In this document: positions 22,376-34,214 of the stretch, piece after piece
Layout: each line of letters opens with the position of its first letter
Position numbering within the stretch: the first letter of the stretch is position 1
Origin: Schistosoma mansoni
Taxonomy: Eukaryota; Platyhelminthes; Trematoda; Strigeidida; Schistosomatidae
Length of the DNA stretch: 64,000 nt
Reading direction: 5' to 3'
NCBI RefSeq assembly: GCF_000237925.1
Contig: NW_017386033.1
Coordinates: 124,001-188,000 of the forward strand
Notes under the pieces: model-generated
What the model was told of the DNA's origin: nothing
What the model saw: only the letters and a program-made list of their open reading frames with translations
The model's database searches: none
Translations under genes and position numbers: made by a program

Positions 22376-24267
22376 TATTGCTGGAAGCAGTATGGAGCCA
22401 GTCTTTTCAGGGTTCATATATGTCAATAAAGACAGATAAAATACAGTTCTTGATATCATCAAATGGAAAAAAATAAACGGTTTCGTATATGTGAATTATT
22501 AATGTTTAATTGCTGAATATTTTGAATTTAGCACAAGAAGCTTTGTTCATTTAAATTGCATTTTGATTCAAGATCTGAGATATAATATGTTTTCACCGTC
22601 TACATTCCCAACTCCCACTCTAATTTGTTCTACCTTTCTTGTAATAAAATCTGGATAAATGTTAATCAATACTATAAATATAAAAATGCGAACTTATAAG
22701 TACGGTTTATCTTTATATATATAATAGAACATCAATTCTGGTTATTCTGTAGCTATCATCAAATGTCATTGATAGATGATGTTTGCACAAAATTGCGAAT
22801 TGATTAATTTTAGAAGTTTAAACCGTTGAACTCACTGGTCTAAATATTGAGTATTCATTGCTAAACCTGAAGGTCCTGAGTTGTAAGTACGCTCCGCTAA
22901 AGAATCTCACAACAGAACGAAACAGCTATTCAGTAATTCTTGATTTTCAAAAGTTGTTTAATCAGTATCAATCCGTGATGTAAATTACATAACTTCATAG
23001 TAGATGATGGATAAAACGAGATTGCTAAAATGAAGAATTGTTTTATAGAACCAAAACAAATAAATACAAAAAATTACTGAAAATCCCTGAACTGTGGAAA
23101 AATAGAGGAAAAAACCTGATTAGCGATGAACAAAATTATGTAACTGGCTACAAAAGTTAAGAGAAATTTCTTTCATCTATGGAACCGTTGGTTTTTATAT
23201 TATGAAATGAAAAAGGCGAATCCAGTGTCTGTCTATTCGTATGGTGTATTGATTAAACTAACCATAAATAAAGACGGATTATGATAGTGTTTATTTCCTA
23301 CGTTTTCGTTTGTTACTATACAATTTTTTTAAGAGATACTCAAAAAGATGACTTACATGAAGCGGTTAACGATACATAATATTATTAAATAGAAAGGATT
23401 TCTGATAATTTTAAAGTATTCTCTAACTTCATTACAAGCTGATACCTATTATGACAGGTAAAAGTAACAGATCATAGGCTGTTGTGTCTTTCGTCTTCAT
23501 ATTTAATTAGCCATTTATCATAATTCGAAATTTGAAGCGATTATTCATGGACTGATATTAGCTAAATAAATATTAAGGTCTGAATGTTCTAGTTTTCATC
23601 CCCGGTGGAATCCTCGGTCTACACATCCAGAGAATCCTACAATGGGACGAAATTGTTATCCACACTTCTCTGACTTCAATTAGATAAGGACAATTTGTCC
23701 TTATGCAAAAATGTTTAAAAACCATACTGATCATTTTGAAAATTATTAGACAATATTCACTATCACACAGAGTTAGGTATTGATGAGTTTTTCTTTCTAG
23801 TTAGTGAATAAACTGCTCCAGTGTTATAAAATATTTACTTCGATAGTAGGAACTTTTATCATTTATGAGAAATATATATTTAATTATATGATGAAAATGT
23901 CCATTTTTGTCCTGTATTTTTTATAGTATACTTTGAGACATGAAAAACTAGAGTATTCCAATTAAAAAGTAGAGGAATACTAGACTTTGTCTGCTTCGTA
24001 CATTATTGTCTCTACATCTATTCAGAAAATTTTGTCTCATCATTTAATGACTGTTTAACGTAAGTACTTCGAAACAAATAATTTGCAACTATTTAATCTT
24101 ATTATGATCATTATGCTTCAGAATCCCAGCTGAGAAAACCATTCAATGAACTGACCCTCAAAATGGATAATAATAATTCATCAATATATTGATAATAATC
24201 GTTTATTCCAGTGTTCGGGCATCTTTTTTCGGATTTCCATACATATGATTAGTAAATCGGAATGTAA
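22376..24267. other. upstream region of POU gene, no gene seen
   Basis: AT-rich. A tRNA-like B-box pattern occurs near 22840-22900 in what looks like an old SINE remnant. No coding exon that would extend the POU gene was found with confidence. Confidence 0.4.
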
Positions 24268-24390
24268 TTTACCCTACACAAAAAGTGCAACATAAATAAT
24301 GTGATAAGCTTATTATTGATTCTTCATAAAGTGTATGATCAATTAACCTATGAATCCGAAAAAAATACTGATCAGAAAACTTTATGTAGT

Positions 24391-25533
24391 ATGCATGAAA
24401 TGAATCATAATTCATCGTTATTATATACAAACAGTCTGAATTGTTCAGCCGATTGGAAAAATGAACAAAATTCAATGTTTCAACTAAGTACATTGAAGTT
24501 TAATGACACTGAAACGATACTTATTCGTCCAAAAAGTGATGACGATAATATTGTAAGTAATTCTAAGCCAGAAACTAAATATTGCTCTTCTTATGAACGT
24601 ACTTTGAATAGTATGAGACAGTCATCAAGAAATATTTATCAAAATAATGACTTTTTTGATCTCCGTTCATCAATTTTCGAAATTGGAGTTAACGGTTCTG
24701 GGATACCCGATCCATTTATATCATCCAATTTAAAATGTAACAATAATGGTAACAATCTACCTGCTAAATCATCAGACTTAAACTCGTATATAAGTGACCA
24801 CCATCATCAGTGCCAGTGTGATATGTCATCTTCTGTATGGGATAAGTGGTCGTTTTTATCCCCAATCAATAGTTATCATGCCAATTCAGATTGTATCATA
24901 GCAACAACAAAAACTGTCCAGCCAGTAGGAAAATCAGACGCTTTAGCTGAATTTGTTGTTATGTTTAAAGAAAAAAGAATAAAACTTGGCATAACACAAG
25001 CTGAAGTAGGACGTGCATTGGGAACACTAAATTTAAGTGGTTTCGGTTGTTTATCACAGTCGACAATATGTCGGTTTGAATCCTTGTCATTATCACATAA
25101 AAACATGCTTGCTTTAAAACCTGTTTTAGAATTATGGTTACAACAAGTAGAGGGTGGTTTATGGGTAAATCAAGAACATCGCCTACAAGAATCACATAAC
25201 TATTTTAATCGTACATCTACTGGTTCCACTGACTCATTCAGGAATTCCTCAAACTCTTCAACTAAGTCTCCAGTTTTCTTACCATTTACTCCATTAAAGA
25301 AATCTGTAGAGAGTCAACGTCGTAAACGTACATGTATCATGGGTAAAGAAAAATATATTCTTGAATCATATTTTAACGCAACAGACTGTAGACCAACCTC
25401 AGACCAAATGAATGAATTAGCTTTACGATTGAATATGCCAAAAAACGTAATACGGGTATGGTTTTGCAATCAACATCAAAAACATAAACGTCTTTCCAAA
25501 TTATTACCGAATTCTTTACTTGAAGGCAAATAA
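24391..25533 (+). CDS. POU4: class IV POU-homeodomain transcription factor (Brn-3/POU4-like)
   Basis: A 380-aa frame without introns. A low-complexity S/N-rich N-terminus precedes the POU-specific domain (about 183-255), which contains FKEKRIKLGITQAEVG and SQSTICRFESLSLSH and aligns without gaps to Brn-3 proteins. A 54-aa linker leads to the homeodomain (about 310-370), beginning RRKRT and ending VWFCNQHQKHKR. POU4 factors bind octamer-like DNA and specify sensory neurons in other animals; that role is inferred. Two oddities: the normally invariant arginine after WFCNQ is histidine (residue 362), and the loop between helices 1 and 2 has one extra residue (NATDC before RP). The frame is open upstream to 24268 without an ATG, so a spliced upstream exon is possible; 24391 is the first in-frame ATG. 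Confidence 0.88.
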   Translation: MHEMNHNSSLLYTNSLNCSADWKNEQNSMFQLSTLKFNDTETILIRPKSDDDNIVSNSKPETKYCSSYERTLNSMRQSSRNIYQNNDFFDLRSSIFEIGVNGSGIPDPFISSNLKCNNNGNNLPAKSSDLNSYISDHHHQCQCDMSSSVWDKWSFLSPINSYHANSDCIIATTKTVQPVGKSDALAEFVVMFKEKRIKLGITQAEVGRALGTLNLSGFGCLSQSTICRFESLSLSHKNMLALKPVLELWLQQVEGGLWVNQEHRLQESHNYFNRTSTGSTDSFRNSSNSSTKSPVFLPFTPLKKSVESQRRKRTCIMGKEKYILESYFNATDCRPTSDQMNELALRLNMPKNVIRVWFCNQHQKHKRLSKLLPNSLLEGK

Positions 25534-25775
25534 TTTTCATCATCATAAATAGTTACCAATATTCAGCTGTTTTCGTTAAAACCGTTTATAGTTTTTTCTT
25601 TTACCAAATATTAGCTACTAATGAGCAGTTTAGATCTTTCATATAAACTATTTTATTATATTTAATGATTATTGGAATTCTAAACATTTTTTTTGTCAAA
25701 ACTGCAATAAATAAATAAATGATAATAAATATCTATTCCAAACGTTTTTTTTACTTATACATGACAATTTATCAG
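25534..25775. other. 3' flank of POU gene
   Basis: Probable 3' UTR with the poly(A) signal at 25706-25711, ending at the Sm-alpha insertion. Confidence 0.5.
25706..25711 (+). promoter_or_regulatory. candidate poly(A) signal of POU gene
   Basis: AATAAA, in an AATAAATAAATAAAT run, about 175 bases after the stop codon. Confidence 0.45.
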
Positions 25776-25973
25776 CTGGGTAGTGGCTAGCAGTGGAATC
25801 CAGGACGCGCGTTTCGTCCTATTTAGGACTTATCATCTTTGCTTACAATGCTTGTGAATTAAGGTTATATCAAGGCAATACGTACAGTATGCACATATGT
25901 CAATTAGAGACTGACCAGTTGCAGTCCTGACACATCGATGGGAAGATTCAAACAAGCAATATTAAGTGAATTT
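25776..25973 (-). mobile_element. Sm-alpha element lacking its promoter, with 10-bp TSD
   Basis: A 198-bp element flanked by a perfect 10-bp direct repeat AATTTATCAG (25766-25775 and 25974-25983). On the minus strand it reads: antisense tail, then directly stem II, GAAA and the cleavage-site half of the hammerhead. The tRNA-like head and the CTGACGA core are missing, so the ribozyme cannot be active. Deletion before or after insertion cannot be told apart. Confidence 0.82.
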
Positions 25974-25983
25974 AATTTATCAG

Positions 25984-27213
25984 ATAGTTAATTGAAAATT
26001 TATTTTATAATTAACATTCCCTACTTAGTACTCATTCAGGTAATAGATTGCAAATAGTTTATCTTATTGGCAAAGACTTTTTCTATGGACTTAGATTTTT
26101 CCTTGATAGTTACATCAGTTTCCTCTCACGTCATCAACGTTAATCAATAAAAATGAGATGCTTTTAACGTTATGGGATTAGTTATATGTTATCTTTTTCT
26201 ACTATATAACTACCTTCAAAAATGATCGGGCAATTAAAGCTGATTACCAAGATAATACGTGAGCCTAGATAGCACGACAGTAACAGCATAAATAATGTGT
26301 ACTGATGAAGTAGATTAGAAGAGCTGGATAGGGTATCAGTTCCCTTAAGATTTCTGGTACTCCTTACTTAAAAGTGTCTACAGCCATAGAACGTAGGACC
26401 ATGGCTTTTTATCAACTGATTTCAAACATCTAACAGAAATTAAATTTTAAAATACCTGGATGATATCTAGGACAAAATCACTCATTCTTGATTATTCTTA
26501 GATGTACCAGGAACTTTGAAACAATTTTATTAAATTCCTTGTTATTATAATGTTTCTACTTCTTTGATAGTAAACTTTTTGATGTCTAGTAAACAGTTAA
26601 CTTTTATGATGTGTCTAATCATTAATCAACGACTTTGTATAGATTTCCACTTCTGCCTGTTTATAATGTTTATGTCCAACTTTGATTGATTATTATATAT
26701 TAGCGCATACATTGCAACACCATTACTATAGGTTACTTATTTTAATAAGGTCTATAATTCTATTCTTACCTATGTTTTTGCTCATTGGCAGCTACTTTGA
26801 TCGATTTTCATGACCTTATAATCATTACAAGATATATGATAGGTTATATTACGTAAGCTATTACTACATCACCTATTATTTCGTGTCATAATATGTAATT
26901 CATTGTACCGAAATCTGTAGAAATGATAAATATTAAACAGAATGGTGAATGTTACGTAATGTTATAGCGACCGTGTCAAAGTGCATGAACAATGAATTGC
27001 ATTTGAAACATCACACACTAAACAGTACTGTGTCACTATAAACTTTATCAAATATAAATTAAGCAAAGGAATATTTCTTTTTGATTAATTCCTCATTAGG
27101 ATTTTACACTAATATATGCTTTATGAATTAAGTATAAACTCAATATAAGTTTAACAATGCTACATCAATTAAATACTGGGCCTCAAGATTTCCTCAGATG
27201 GTAATAACTAGTT
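25984..27213. other. intergenic AT-rich DNA
   Basis: No gene or recognisable element seen. Confidence 0.4.
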
Positions 27214-27218
27214 ATTAG

Positions 27219-27724
27219 TGTTGTATCCCGAAGAGAATTGTGAATAGTAACTTTTGAGGACTATTTGTGGACCAATGTAATATGTATATTTCCTATTGTA
27301 TAATTGTTAAGTAACTAACCTAATCATATTCGTGTTCCTCTTATCATTAGTTTTATTTTGACCTTTGAACTATTATTATACGATTCTTGAGTTATCATCA
27401 GTTTATTGATTACCTTCTCCCTATTCACAGCCACATTTGGCTAAATATTGTACAAATGTTATTTTCTATTTCATGGTATGATGTGGTCTGTTTGGTTGGT
27501 ATATAAACCCAGTATGTCTGTGAAAATGATTCATATTGCCGAGGCTGTTATTGGTGTTTTGGACTTAAGTGGCTGGGCTAGGCGGAAGCAGGACAGGTTA
27601 GCGTTCTAGACTGCTCGTATGGTTTCGTGTGTCACTGTTTCAAACGATAATTCGCTGCTCCCTGATTGGCGGTCTTATCACGTCATACATTAACTAGGCA
27701 TCCACTCGGCTACAAGATATAACA
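27219..27724 (+). mobile_element. solo LTR (506 bp) with 5-bp TSD
   Basis: It starts TGTTGTATCC and ends ATATAACA (TG...CA ends) and is flanked by the 5-bp direct repeat ATTAG (27214-27218 and 27725-27729). A TATA-like GGTATATAAACCC lies inside, as expected for an LTR promoter. No gag or pol lies next to it, so it is a solo LTR. It is homologous along its length to the inverted copy at 34910-35416. The named family is unknown to me. Confidence 0.85.
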
Positions 27725-27729
27725 ATTAG

Positions 27730-29023
27730 TAACGTAATGGATAACAAGTTAAAATTAAGAGAGAAAATAAAGCAAAATTACACAATTGATAAGTTACGTC
27801 GGAATACTAATAAGAATTGAATAATTTTGAAATTTAATGTAAATATTTATTATTCCTTGTAAAATTAATGATAAGTACGTTATAAAACGAGTGTAAAGAA
27901 AGTCAGTTATTTTGATGACTAAGACAGCTTACATAAGATAGAAATTAGAAATGAAAATCGAATATAAAAATATATTTGTGAAGGTAACTAATTAGAAGAC
28001 CAGGGTAACTGAAGATTCTGTATAAACGTTTTCTATAGACAAAGATTACTTTTATTGATATATATTCCTATGGTTTCTTCAGTACACAAGGGACGAATTC
28101 CAGAAGGATGAGGCAGATTAGACGGAATATTATCGATAAACTTGAAAGTCGATAGGATGAATGGTACTGACCAAATGTCCCACACTACAGCTTCTTATTG
28201 TTTTATTCTGTTTTGTGATCAACCATTCAGAATGATTTTCAGAAGTCCGATGAAGTAATTTTCTAGTTGTAAGTCCAATATATTTGATTCCATAGGAGCA
28301 ATTAAAATGTTAAGTACGTAGAGAAGCACAAGAACTAAGCAGTTTATCGTTATTTCTTGAATTCACTGTTAGCTGGCTGAAAAAAAGGACGTAATTATGA
28401 AGCTCTAAATATTTGTTCCTTATTTCATTCGCTATATCCCCAGTGAACTGTATTTCTATCAATAATAGCTTTCTGGTATATTGGTGAACTATTAGAATTA
28501 CATAACAACGAATGTTTCGTTAGAAACTTTGATGAATACCCGTTTTTGCGTGGTAGGTTACGGATGAACTTTAGTTCCTCTTAACAAGTGTCGTCAGAGC
28601 AAACGACTTTATATCTGCGGATCAGATTTTTCAGTAAATTTTCGAAATATTGCATTCCAACAATGAAAGATTTACAATTAAAGCATGTAGTTCGGAAAAC
28701 AAAATTTCGTTAAAAGCATCCACTTGAGCTGCAAATCTTCTCCAGTATTAGAATATTTTAAAGTACTTATCACAGTGTCTAGGTGTTGTTAGTTAAGTTT
28801 TTAAGAGAGTTAATCATGTTATCAGCGCAAAAAAGTGATTGTATGAGTTGATAAAAAACAGATATTTCATTTCCCTTAATTTTTAAGTAATACTGATTTA
28901 TGGTAAGAAATGTTCCTTTCAATTAAACAATTTAAGCAAACTATCAGTTTTTATAAGAACTTTCGTCCAAATTGGAGCGAATAGTTCCACAGTATTTGAG
29001 CGTCGAGTTGATGTAAGACATTA
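27730..29023. other. intergenic AT-rich DNA
   Basis: No gene or recognisable element seen. Confidence 0.4.
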
Positions 29024-29186
29024 AATAGGCATAATATATTTGTAACATCTCAGCGAATGAATTTGTAGTAAATCCAACGTTTTGCCTGGCAATCTGGTCC
29101 AAGCTTTTTCAAGGAAATATCCTTGAAACGTTGGATTTACTTCAAATTCATTCGCTGAGATTTTACAAACATATTATTCCTATTTA
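29024..29186. repeat. near-perfect inverted repeat, Penelope-terminus-like
   Basis: The left arm 29024-29082 and right arm 29126-29186 are close to exact reverse complements (CTCAGCGAATGAATTTG and CAAATTCATTCGCTGAG within them). The loop of 43 bases contains GCCTGGCAATCTGGTCC and a second small hairpin CAAGGA/TCCTTG. The ACGTTGGATTTAC motif in the arms resembles ends of Penelope-like elements. Confidence 0.8.
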
Positions 29187-29504
29187 AACTATCAGTTTGA
29201 TAACACTATGATTTGCATAAAGATAAACTTCATTCTTGTGTAAAAGATTATTTATTTTTATAACACAACCGATGATGTTTACTTTTCTATCGTAGAAATT
29301 CAATATAAATTTATTAATTTATATCTATGTTACTGGATATTACCAAATATAGAACAATACTCAGCATTGTTTGTAAACATTGAACAAATTATGGATAGAT
29401 TCTTTTACTAAGGAAATTATATTTAACTTCTGTGAAGCTTCTTACACTACTGACAATAAAATTAATCAGTCTCATTACTGAATTGATTCTACACCATTTT
29501 ACCT

Positions 29505-29715
29505 ACTTAGGCCGGTTACCCCCAATGGAGCATAGGCTGTCGATCAGCATTCTCCAACCCACTCTGTCCTGGGCCTTCCTTTCTAGTTCTATTCAATTGT
29601 TGTTCACTCTTCTCATGTCTGTCTCTATTTCTCTGCCTAATGTGTTCTTTGGTCTTCCTCTTCTCCTTTGGTCTTGATGATTCCAAGTGAGAGCTTGCCT
29701 TGTGATGCTATTGAT
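29505..29715 (-). pseudogene. RTE-like LINE reverse transcriptase C-terminus remnant
   Basis: On the minus strand it translates to a retroelement pol tail with [20 protein letters not shown], then LERKAQDRVGWRMLIDSLCS and GGNRPK. This pattern (RGRPKNTW..., AQDRVGWR...) is typical of the C-terminus of RTE-type non-LTR reverse transcriptases. It has an internal stop and no upstream RT core, so it is a dead fragment. Confidence 0.75.
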
Positions 29716-31818
29716 AGACCATTAAAAATCCTACCTCTCTGAACATTCAATTAAGGTAGAATAAAACTGAGTGAGTAATCACAAGTAATATATACTTAAA
29801 CAAAATTATAAGTCATGTGATGATGCATCTAAAGTGTAAAACTACTACTAATAATAAATAACTATATCACTAAAACAGTATTACCATAAAACTCCTTAAC
29901 TGATTTATAATTTACTGATGTTTATTTTTGTTTGGCAAACAATAGGACAATAACATATCTGTGAAAAGAGAGCTAACGATCAGGATTATGTGAAATAATC
30001 ATAGGACGATCTTTTTTAATAAAATAAAAGTGACCTTGAAAAAGTAGGCAATCCAATTCATTAACGTATATTTACTTGATTTCATTTTTCCCACCTAACA
30101 ATGCTGACGTTTGTTAGTTTATTATAAATAATATTATTATTATCAGTGATCCTAGTCATAAACACAGAATTTTAAAACAGCTATAACCAATCTTTGTCAA
30201 TAGGTTTCATCATTTTGCAGCTTACTTTGACTCTTCATGGTAGATTACTTCATAGTATGAAATTATGTAAAAAGGATACTATATTTTAAAGAAGACGGGA
30301 GACTCTACAAAAGTTGTTTCAAGTTATTTGTTAAGTAAGACCTTTGGACATTAACTGTTGTTTAGTTCAATTTAAAAAATTTAAAATACTGCTTTACTTA
30401 ATAGCAGATTATCCTCATGTATAATTTATAAGTGATATCTCTTACAACTACATCTGTTGTAGCAATATCATCTCCCTCTTTTCCCCTATATTCAACATAT
30501 CCGTTAAACTTCATGAATTATTGACATCATTACTTAAGTCTTGGACTTTTGTCTAATGTTTGTAAATGATTTAGAAAATAAAAAAGTTGAATCATTCGAT
30601 TGTTTAAGGCCAGAATGTTTGTTCTGCTTATCTTGGATAGCATAACTAGTAATCAATCTTTTTAGGCTGTTCTAAACATTTTACAAGCTCTATTATATAT
30701 TGATCAAATTTTCTAGCAGGAAGCATAATAATTAAGTTACTTTATTATTACCAGTAAAATTATTTTTTAGATATTGGGATGGAATGGATATTGGAGAGAT
30801 TGGAACATTCAAGACTAACTTTACTTTATAGTTATTAAATAAATGGTTTACAGTATTTCCACCTTTTCCAGTTTATAGGCTTCCATTTCATAAATAAAAT
30901 ATCTATGTACTTTTTACTATACTTACACTATCGTTAATTAATAAGGGTTCATTACTTAGTTTTGTCATAGTCATGTGTAAAATATAATTTCCTATCTTTT
31001 CGTAATTGGTCTGAGCTTGTCGTTTGATAAAGTTAGTGTAGATGATGCAATAGGGGTGAAGTACATTCTCATTAATGGATTCGGTCAAAGGATTCAATTA
31101 ACGGATATATAAAAAGACTAAAGGTCACAAGAGTAGTATTGAACTTTCTGATAGTCTACGGAACAAAATCATCTGATTCTTTTAGGTTCTAAATGAAAAA
31201 AGATATTAATCCATTTCATTGAAACTCTAAATCGTAAGCGCCTCACTTCCAGTTGATTCTGATACTACAAAATATATTAAACAAATGTGATAATCAAATG
31301 ACTTTTTTGTATATTATGTTCAATTTTTTCCAATGCCAAACAATCATTAAAAACAAATTGAACGGTTTGTAAATAACATTTAATTATGACAAATAAATAG
31401 TGATAACAGTAATAATAAAGGTTGCTATTAACCTTGTACTTTCAAATACGAGTGAACATGAACGTATTATATTTATATATATGCATAGAAACAATGGTAA
31501 TCTAATGTCATCAAATAAGATTATCATTTACACACCGTTTAAAGACTATTTTGTTAATCCATCTCACATTCATAACAATAAACAGAGATGATTATCACAA
31601 AAATGACTATTTTTCGAACAATTTGTCTAAAACTGTATTAGTACATTGTATAATCGACTTGTGAAAAACTAAAACATATGCGATGGATAAATTTCCTCTT
31701 GAAAATTACCTGTTTCGGTTTTTATGGTCTCCTCGTGTACAATCCAAACTAAAGGTTGTATCCAGTAAAAGTAGTCATTCTAAGTTGATAAAAGATAGCT
31801 CAAATAATTTAGGTGAAA
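29716..31818. other. intergenic AT-rich DNA
   Basis: Two kilobases with no gene or recognisable repeat. Confidence 0.4.
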
Positions 31819-31857
31819 TAATATGACTATATAAGCAAAGATGGATAGTGGCTAGCA

Positions 31858-31909
31858 GTGGAATCCAGGACGAACGTTTCGTCCTATTTGGGACTCGTCA
31901 GCTGGATGT
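31858..31909 (-). ncRNA. hammerhead ribozyme (Sm-alpha type), core intact
   Basis: Minus-strand order: stem I ACATCCAG, core CTGACGA, stem II GTCC/GGAC, GAAA, stem III ACG/CGT with loop TT, cleavage triplet GTC, stem I CTGGATTCC. Stem I pairs perfectly over ATCCAG/CTGGAT. All core bases fit the consensus, so activity is likely. Confidence 0.93.
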
Positions 31910-31982
31910 ACCTACATCTGAGTTGATGTCGACTATGGGACTCGAACCCAGTACCTTTCGCTTCAAACGCCATCGCGTTATC

Positions 31983-32031
31983 TACTCAGCCGACGAGTCT
32001 CAAATAGGACGAAACGTGCGTCCTGGACTCC
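31983..32031 (+). ncRNA. second, inverted hammerhead copy with a mutated core
   Basis: A plus-strand hammerhead sequence lying in the antisense arm of the same element. The core reads CCGACGA instead of CTGACGA (31990-31996) and stem I is weakened, but stem II, GAAA and the GTC site are kept. Probably inactive as a ribozyme; it can pair with the other hammerhead of the element. Confidence 0.75.
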
Positions 32032-32199
32032 ACTGCTAGCTACTATCCATCTTTGCTTACAATGCTTGTGAATTAAGGCTATATCGAGGCAATACACACA
32101 CTATGCACATATGTCAACTAGAGACTGACCAGTTGCAGTCCTAAGCATCAATGGAAAGATTCAAACAAACAATACTAATTGAATTTAATATGACTATAT

Positions 32200-34214
32200 G
32201 TTAAATTAACTAACTAATCCATTACAAAGTGACGACTAGCATCGACCAGAATCACTGGGAATCACTAGAAAATCATGAGTGTAATACTTTAAAGGAAATC
32301 TTACGAGTAGTGTAATGTTGTCACACTTCCTCAATTAACAACACATGACCGTTCAAACTACGTATGTTAAAGCCCATCTTTTATAGATAATATCTCACAA
32401 AGTTTTTGTATGCACTACAATATTTAGTAATTGTAAGGGGTTAACGATTACCGTCTAACTTATAAAACTCATGAAAATAATAGACTTGCAAACTCTATAT
32501 CTATTTACAGAAAATGGCAATAAAATTTACTACTACATGATTCTGCAACTGGGTTTCTGTTAGTAGAAAGAGGAATTCAATCGTAACTCTTCCCACACAA
32601 CTCTGAAAAATCTGCAGTCTCGATGTGATAGACAAAGAATTGCAATTCTTAGGAAAAATACTTGTAAATACGGGTATCCACTGTGATTCATCGACAACTA
32701 TATAAAGTTTAAACCTCAAAAAGTATTAGTAATCTCTGTATCAAAAAACTTTACATGAATATTGCTTTCAAATGTTACAAAGCTGCAGACACCTTGAAGA
32801 ACAGAATTTCTAACTCCCTAAATACAGCGTTTTTCACGGCAAACTTTAAGTTAGTATTGTATAGTAGACAATGTTCTACAACCCAAAGGACAAACCTTCG
32901 CACTTAACCACTTTCTACGCGTTTGTCGATTCATCTGCTTCTGTGGACCTGGTTATACGTGTCACCAGATCCTGAAGGATTCAAGAACATTATTCAGCAT
33001 GATTGAAATGAATCGGTTGAAAGCTTCATAGTTGAGTACCTTGTAAACATAGGTCATTTGATCAAAACGGGCTCAGCGTTTCAATCCATCTACAAAATGA
33101 ACAGACATCTGCAAAAGATAGTGAGATTCTGTCTTTTTAATATTAAAATAATCAGAACTATATACGCGAAAGAAACTTATCCATTTTCTTTTACCATAGT
33201 CTTAACCTCGACGTTTCCGAATCCATTGCCCCCCTTCTATTTCTATATAGACTAATTACTTCTAAACAATTTATTTTATTTTCATACCCTTTCTGATTCC
33301 AGTTTTTCTTAATTTCACCATTTTATCTTATCGAGTTCTGCGATCCGTTTTCACACATATTATTCTCCTATCTATGACATTCTTTATAAATATTCAAGAC
33401 CTTAAAAAACAAATTTTTAGCTTCTGAATAGGAAAAAATTATTCATGAGTTTATTAACATGTTCAGCAGGTCATTATTCTTAACAAACACATTATTGATT
33501 GTCTTTATAATAATAAGTATATATTTTTGCGATTGTACGAATTCACTGAAAGAACTCTTAGCTGAACCAATCTTTCTTATTTTTATGTTTCGATGGGTGT
33601 AAACTATCCGCGTAAACGAGCATGTTTAACAACGAAAAAATGAAGTTCATATCACGAGGGTAGATTCTAAGAGGACAATACTAGTTCGAAATTGTGAACA
33701 ATAAATTTGAAAAGAAATAGATATTAGTTGTTATTTTTTCATACCTGAACGTATAGACATGTATTTGGGATAGTCATTGAAATTACAGTTGAAAACCATT
33801 CACTTAGTCTATAGATATATTACATAGTAAACCCTAACATTGTTTGTGAGTTCCTTAATAAAAACAGTAATGAAACATGAAATTAAGTTAGCGAAACAAT
33901 TGAATTAGAGCATGGGGTGTGTTAAGCAACTTAAAAAGGGACTCTGTTGGGGATGCTAGATCCCCAGAAGTCACTTGATGAATGTCTTATTTTTTGTAAT
34001 TTTATTTTAGAAATTTGAAATTCCCATTTTCACCTTCATATCATATCTCCCACTCGGGAGGACCTTAAATGTCATTGGTTCGTTGTCACTTTTAATATGC
34101 TATTTTGTAACTTTTTCCAAGGACATTTTTATGCTGTATATATACACTTGAGTTTTGGTTGTTGTTGTTGTTCGTGCTTTTGGCTGCCTGTAGAATATAT
34201 TTTCCCTCTTGTAA
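32200..34214. other. intergenic AT-rich DNA
   Basis: No exon recognised. The last 300 bases (GC-richer, with a GTTGTTGTT run) may belong to the Penelope-like element that follows. Confidence 0.4.

Larger units (their letters stand above)
31833..32185 (-). mobile_element. complete composite Sm-alpha element, 14-bp TSD
   Basis: A 353-bp element between perfect 14-bp direct repeats TAATATGACTATAT (31819-31832, 32186-32199). Read on the minus strand it has an antisense tail, an antisense hammerhead, a tRNA-like promoter with consensus B-box GGGTTCGAGTCCC, a sense hammerhead with intact core (31858-31909) and a short tail ending CTTTGCTT. The flanking repeat shows that the whole inverted arrangement was inserted as one piece. 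Confidence 0.9.

Noticed and set aside
24301-24390. Start of the POU protein at 24301
   Set aside because: The codon there is GTG, not ATG. In a nuclear animal gene the first usable ATG in this frame is 24391, unless an upstream exon is spliced on.
29505-29677. Plus-strand frame of about 80 codons near 29.5 kb as a gene
   Set aside because: The minus strand of the same stretch reads as an RTE-type reverse transcriptase tail, which explains its composition.
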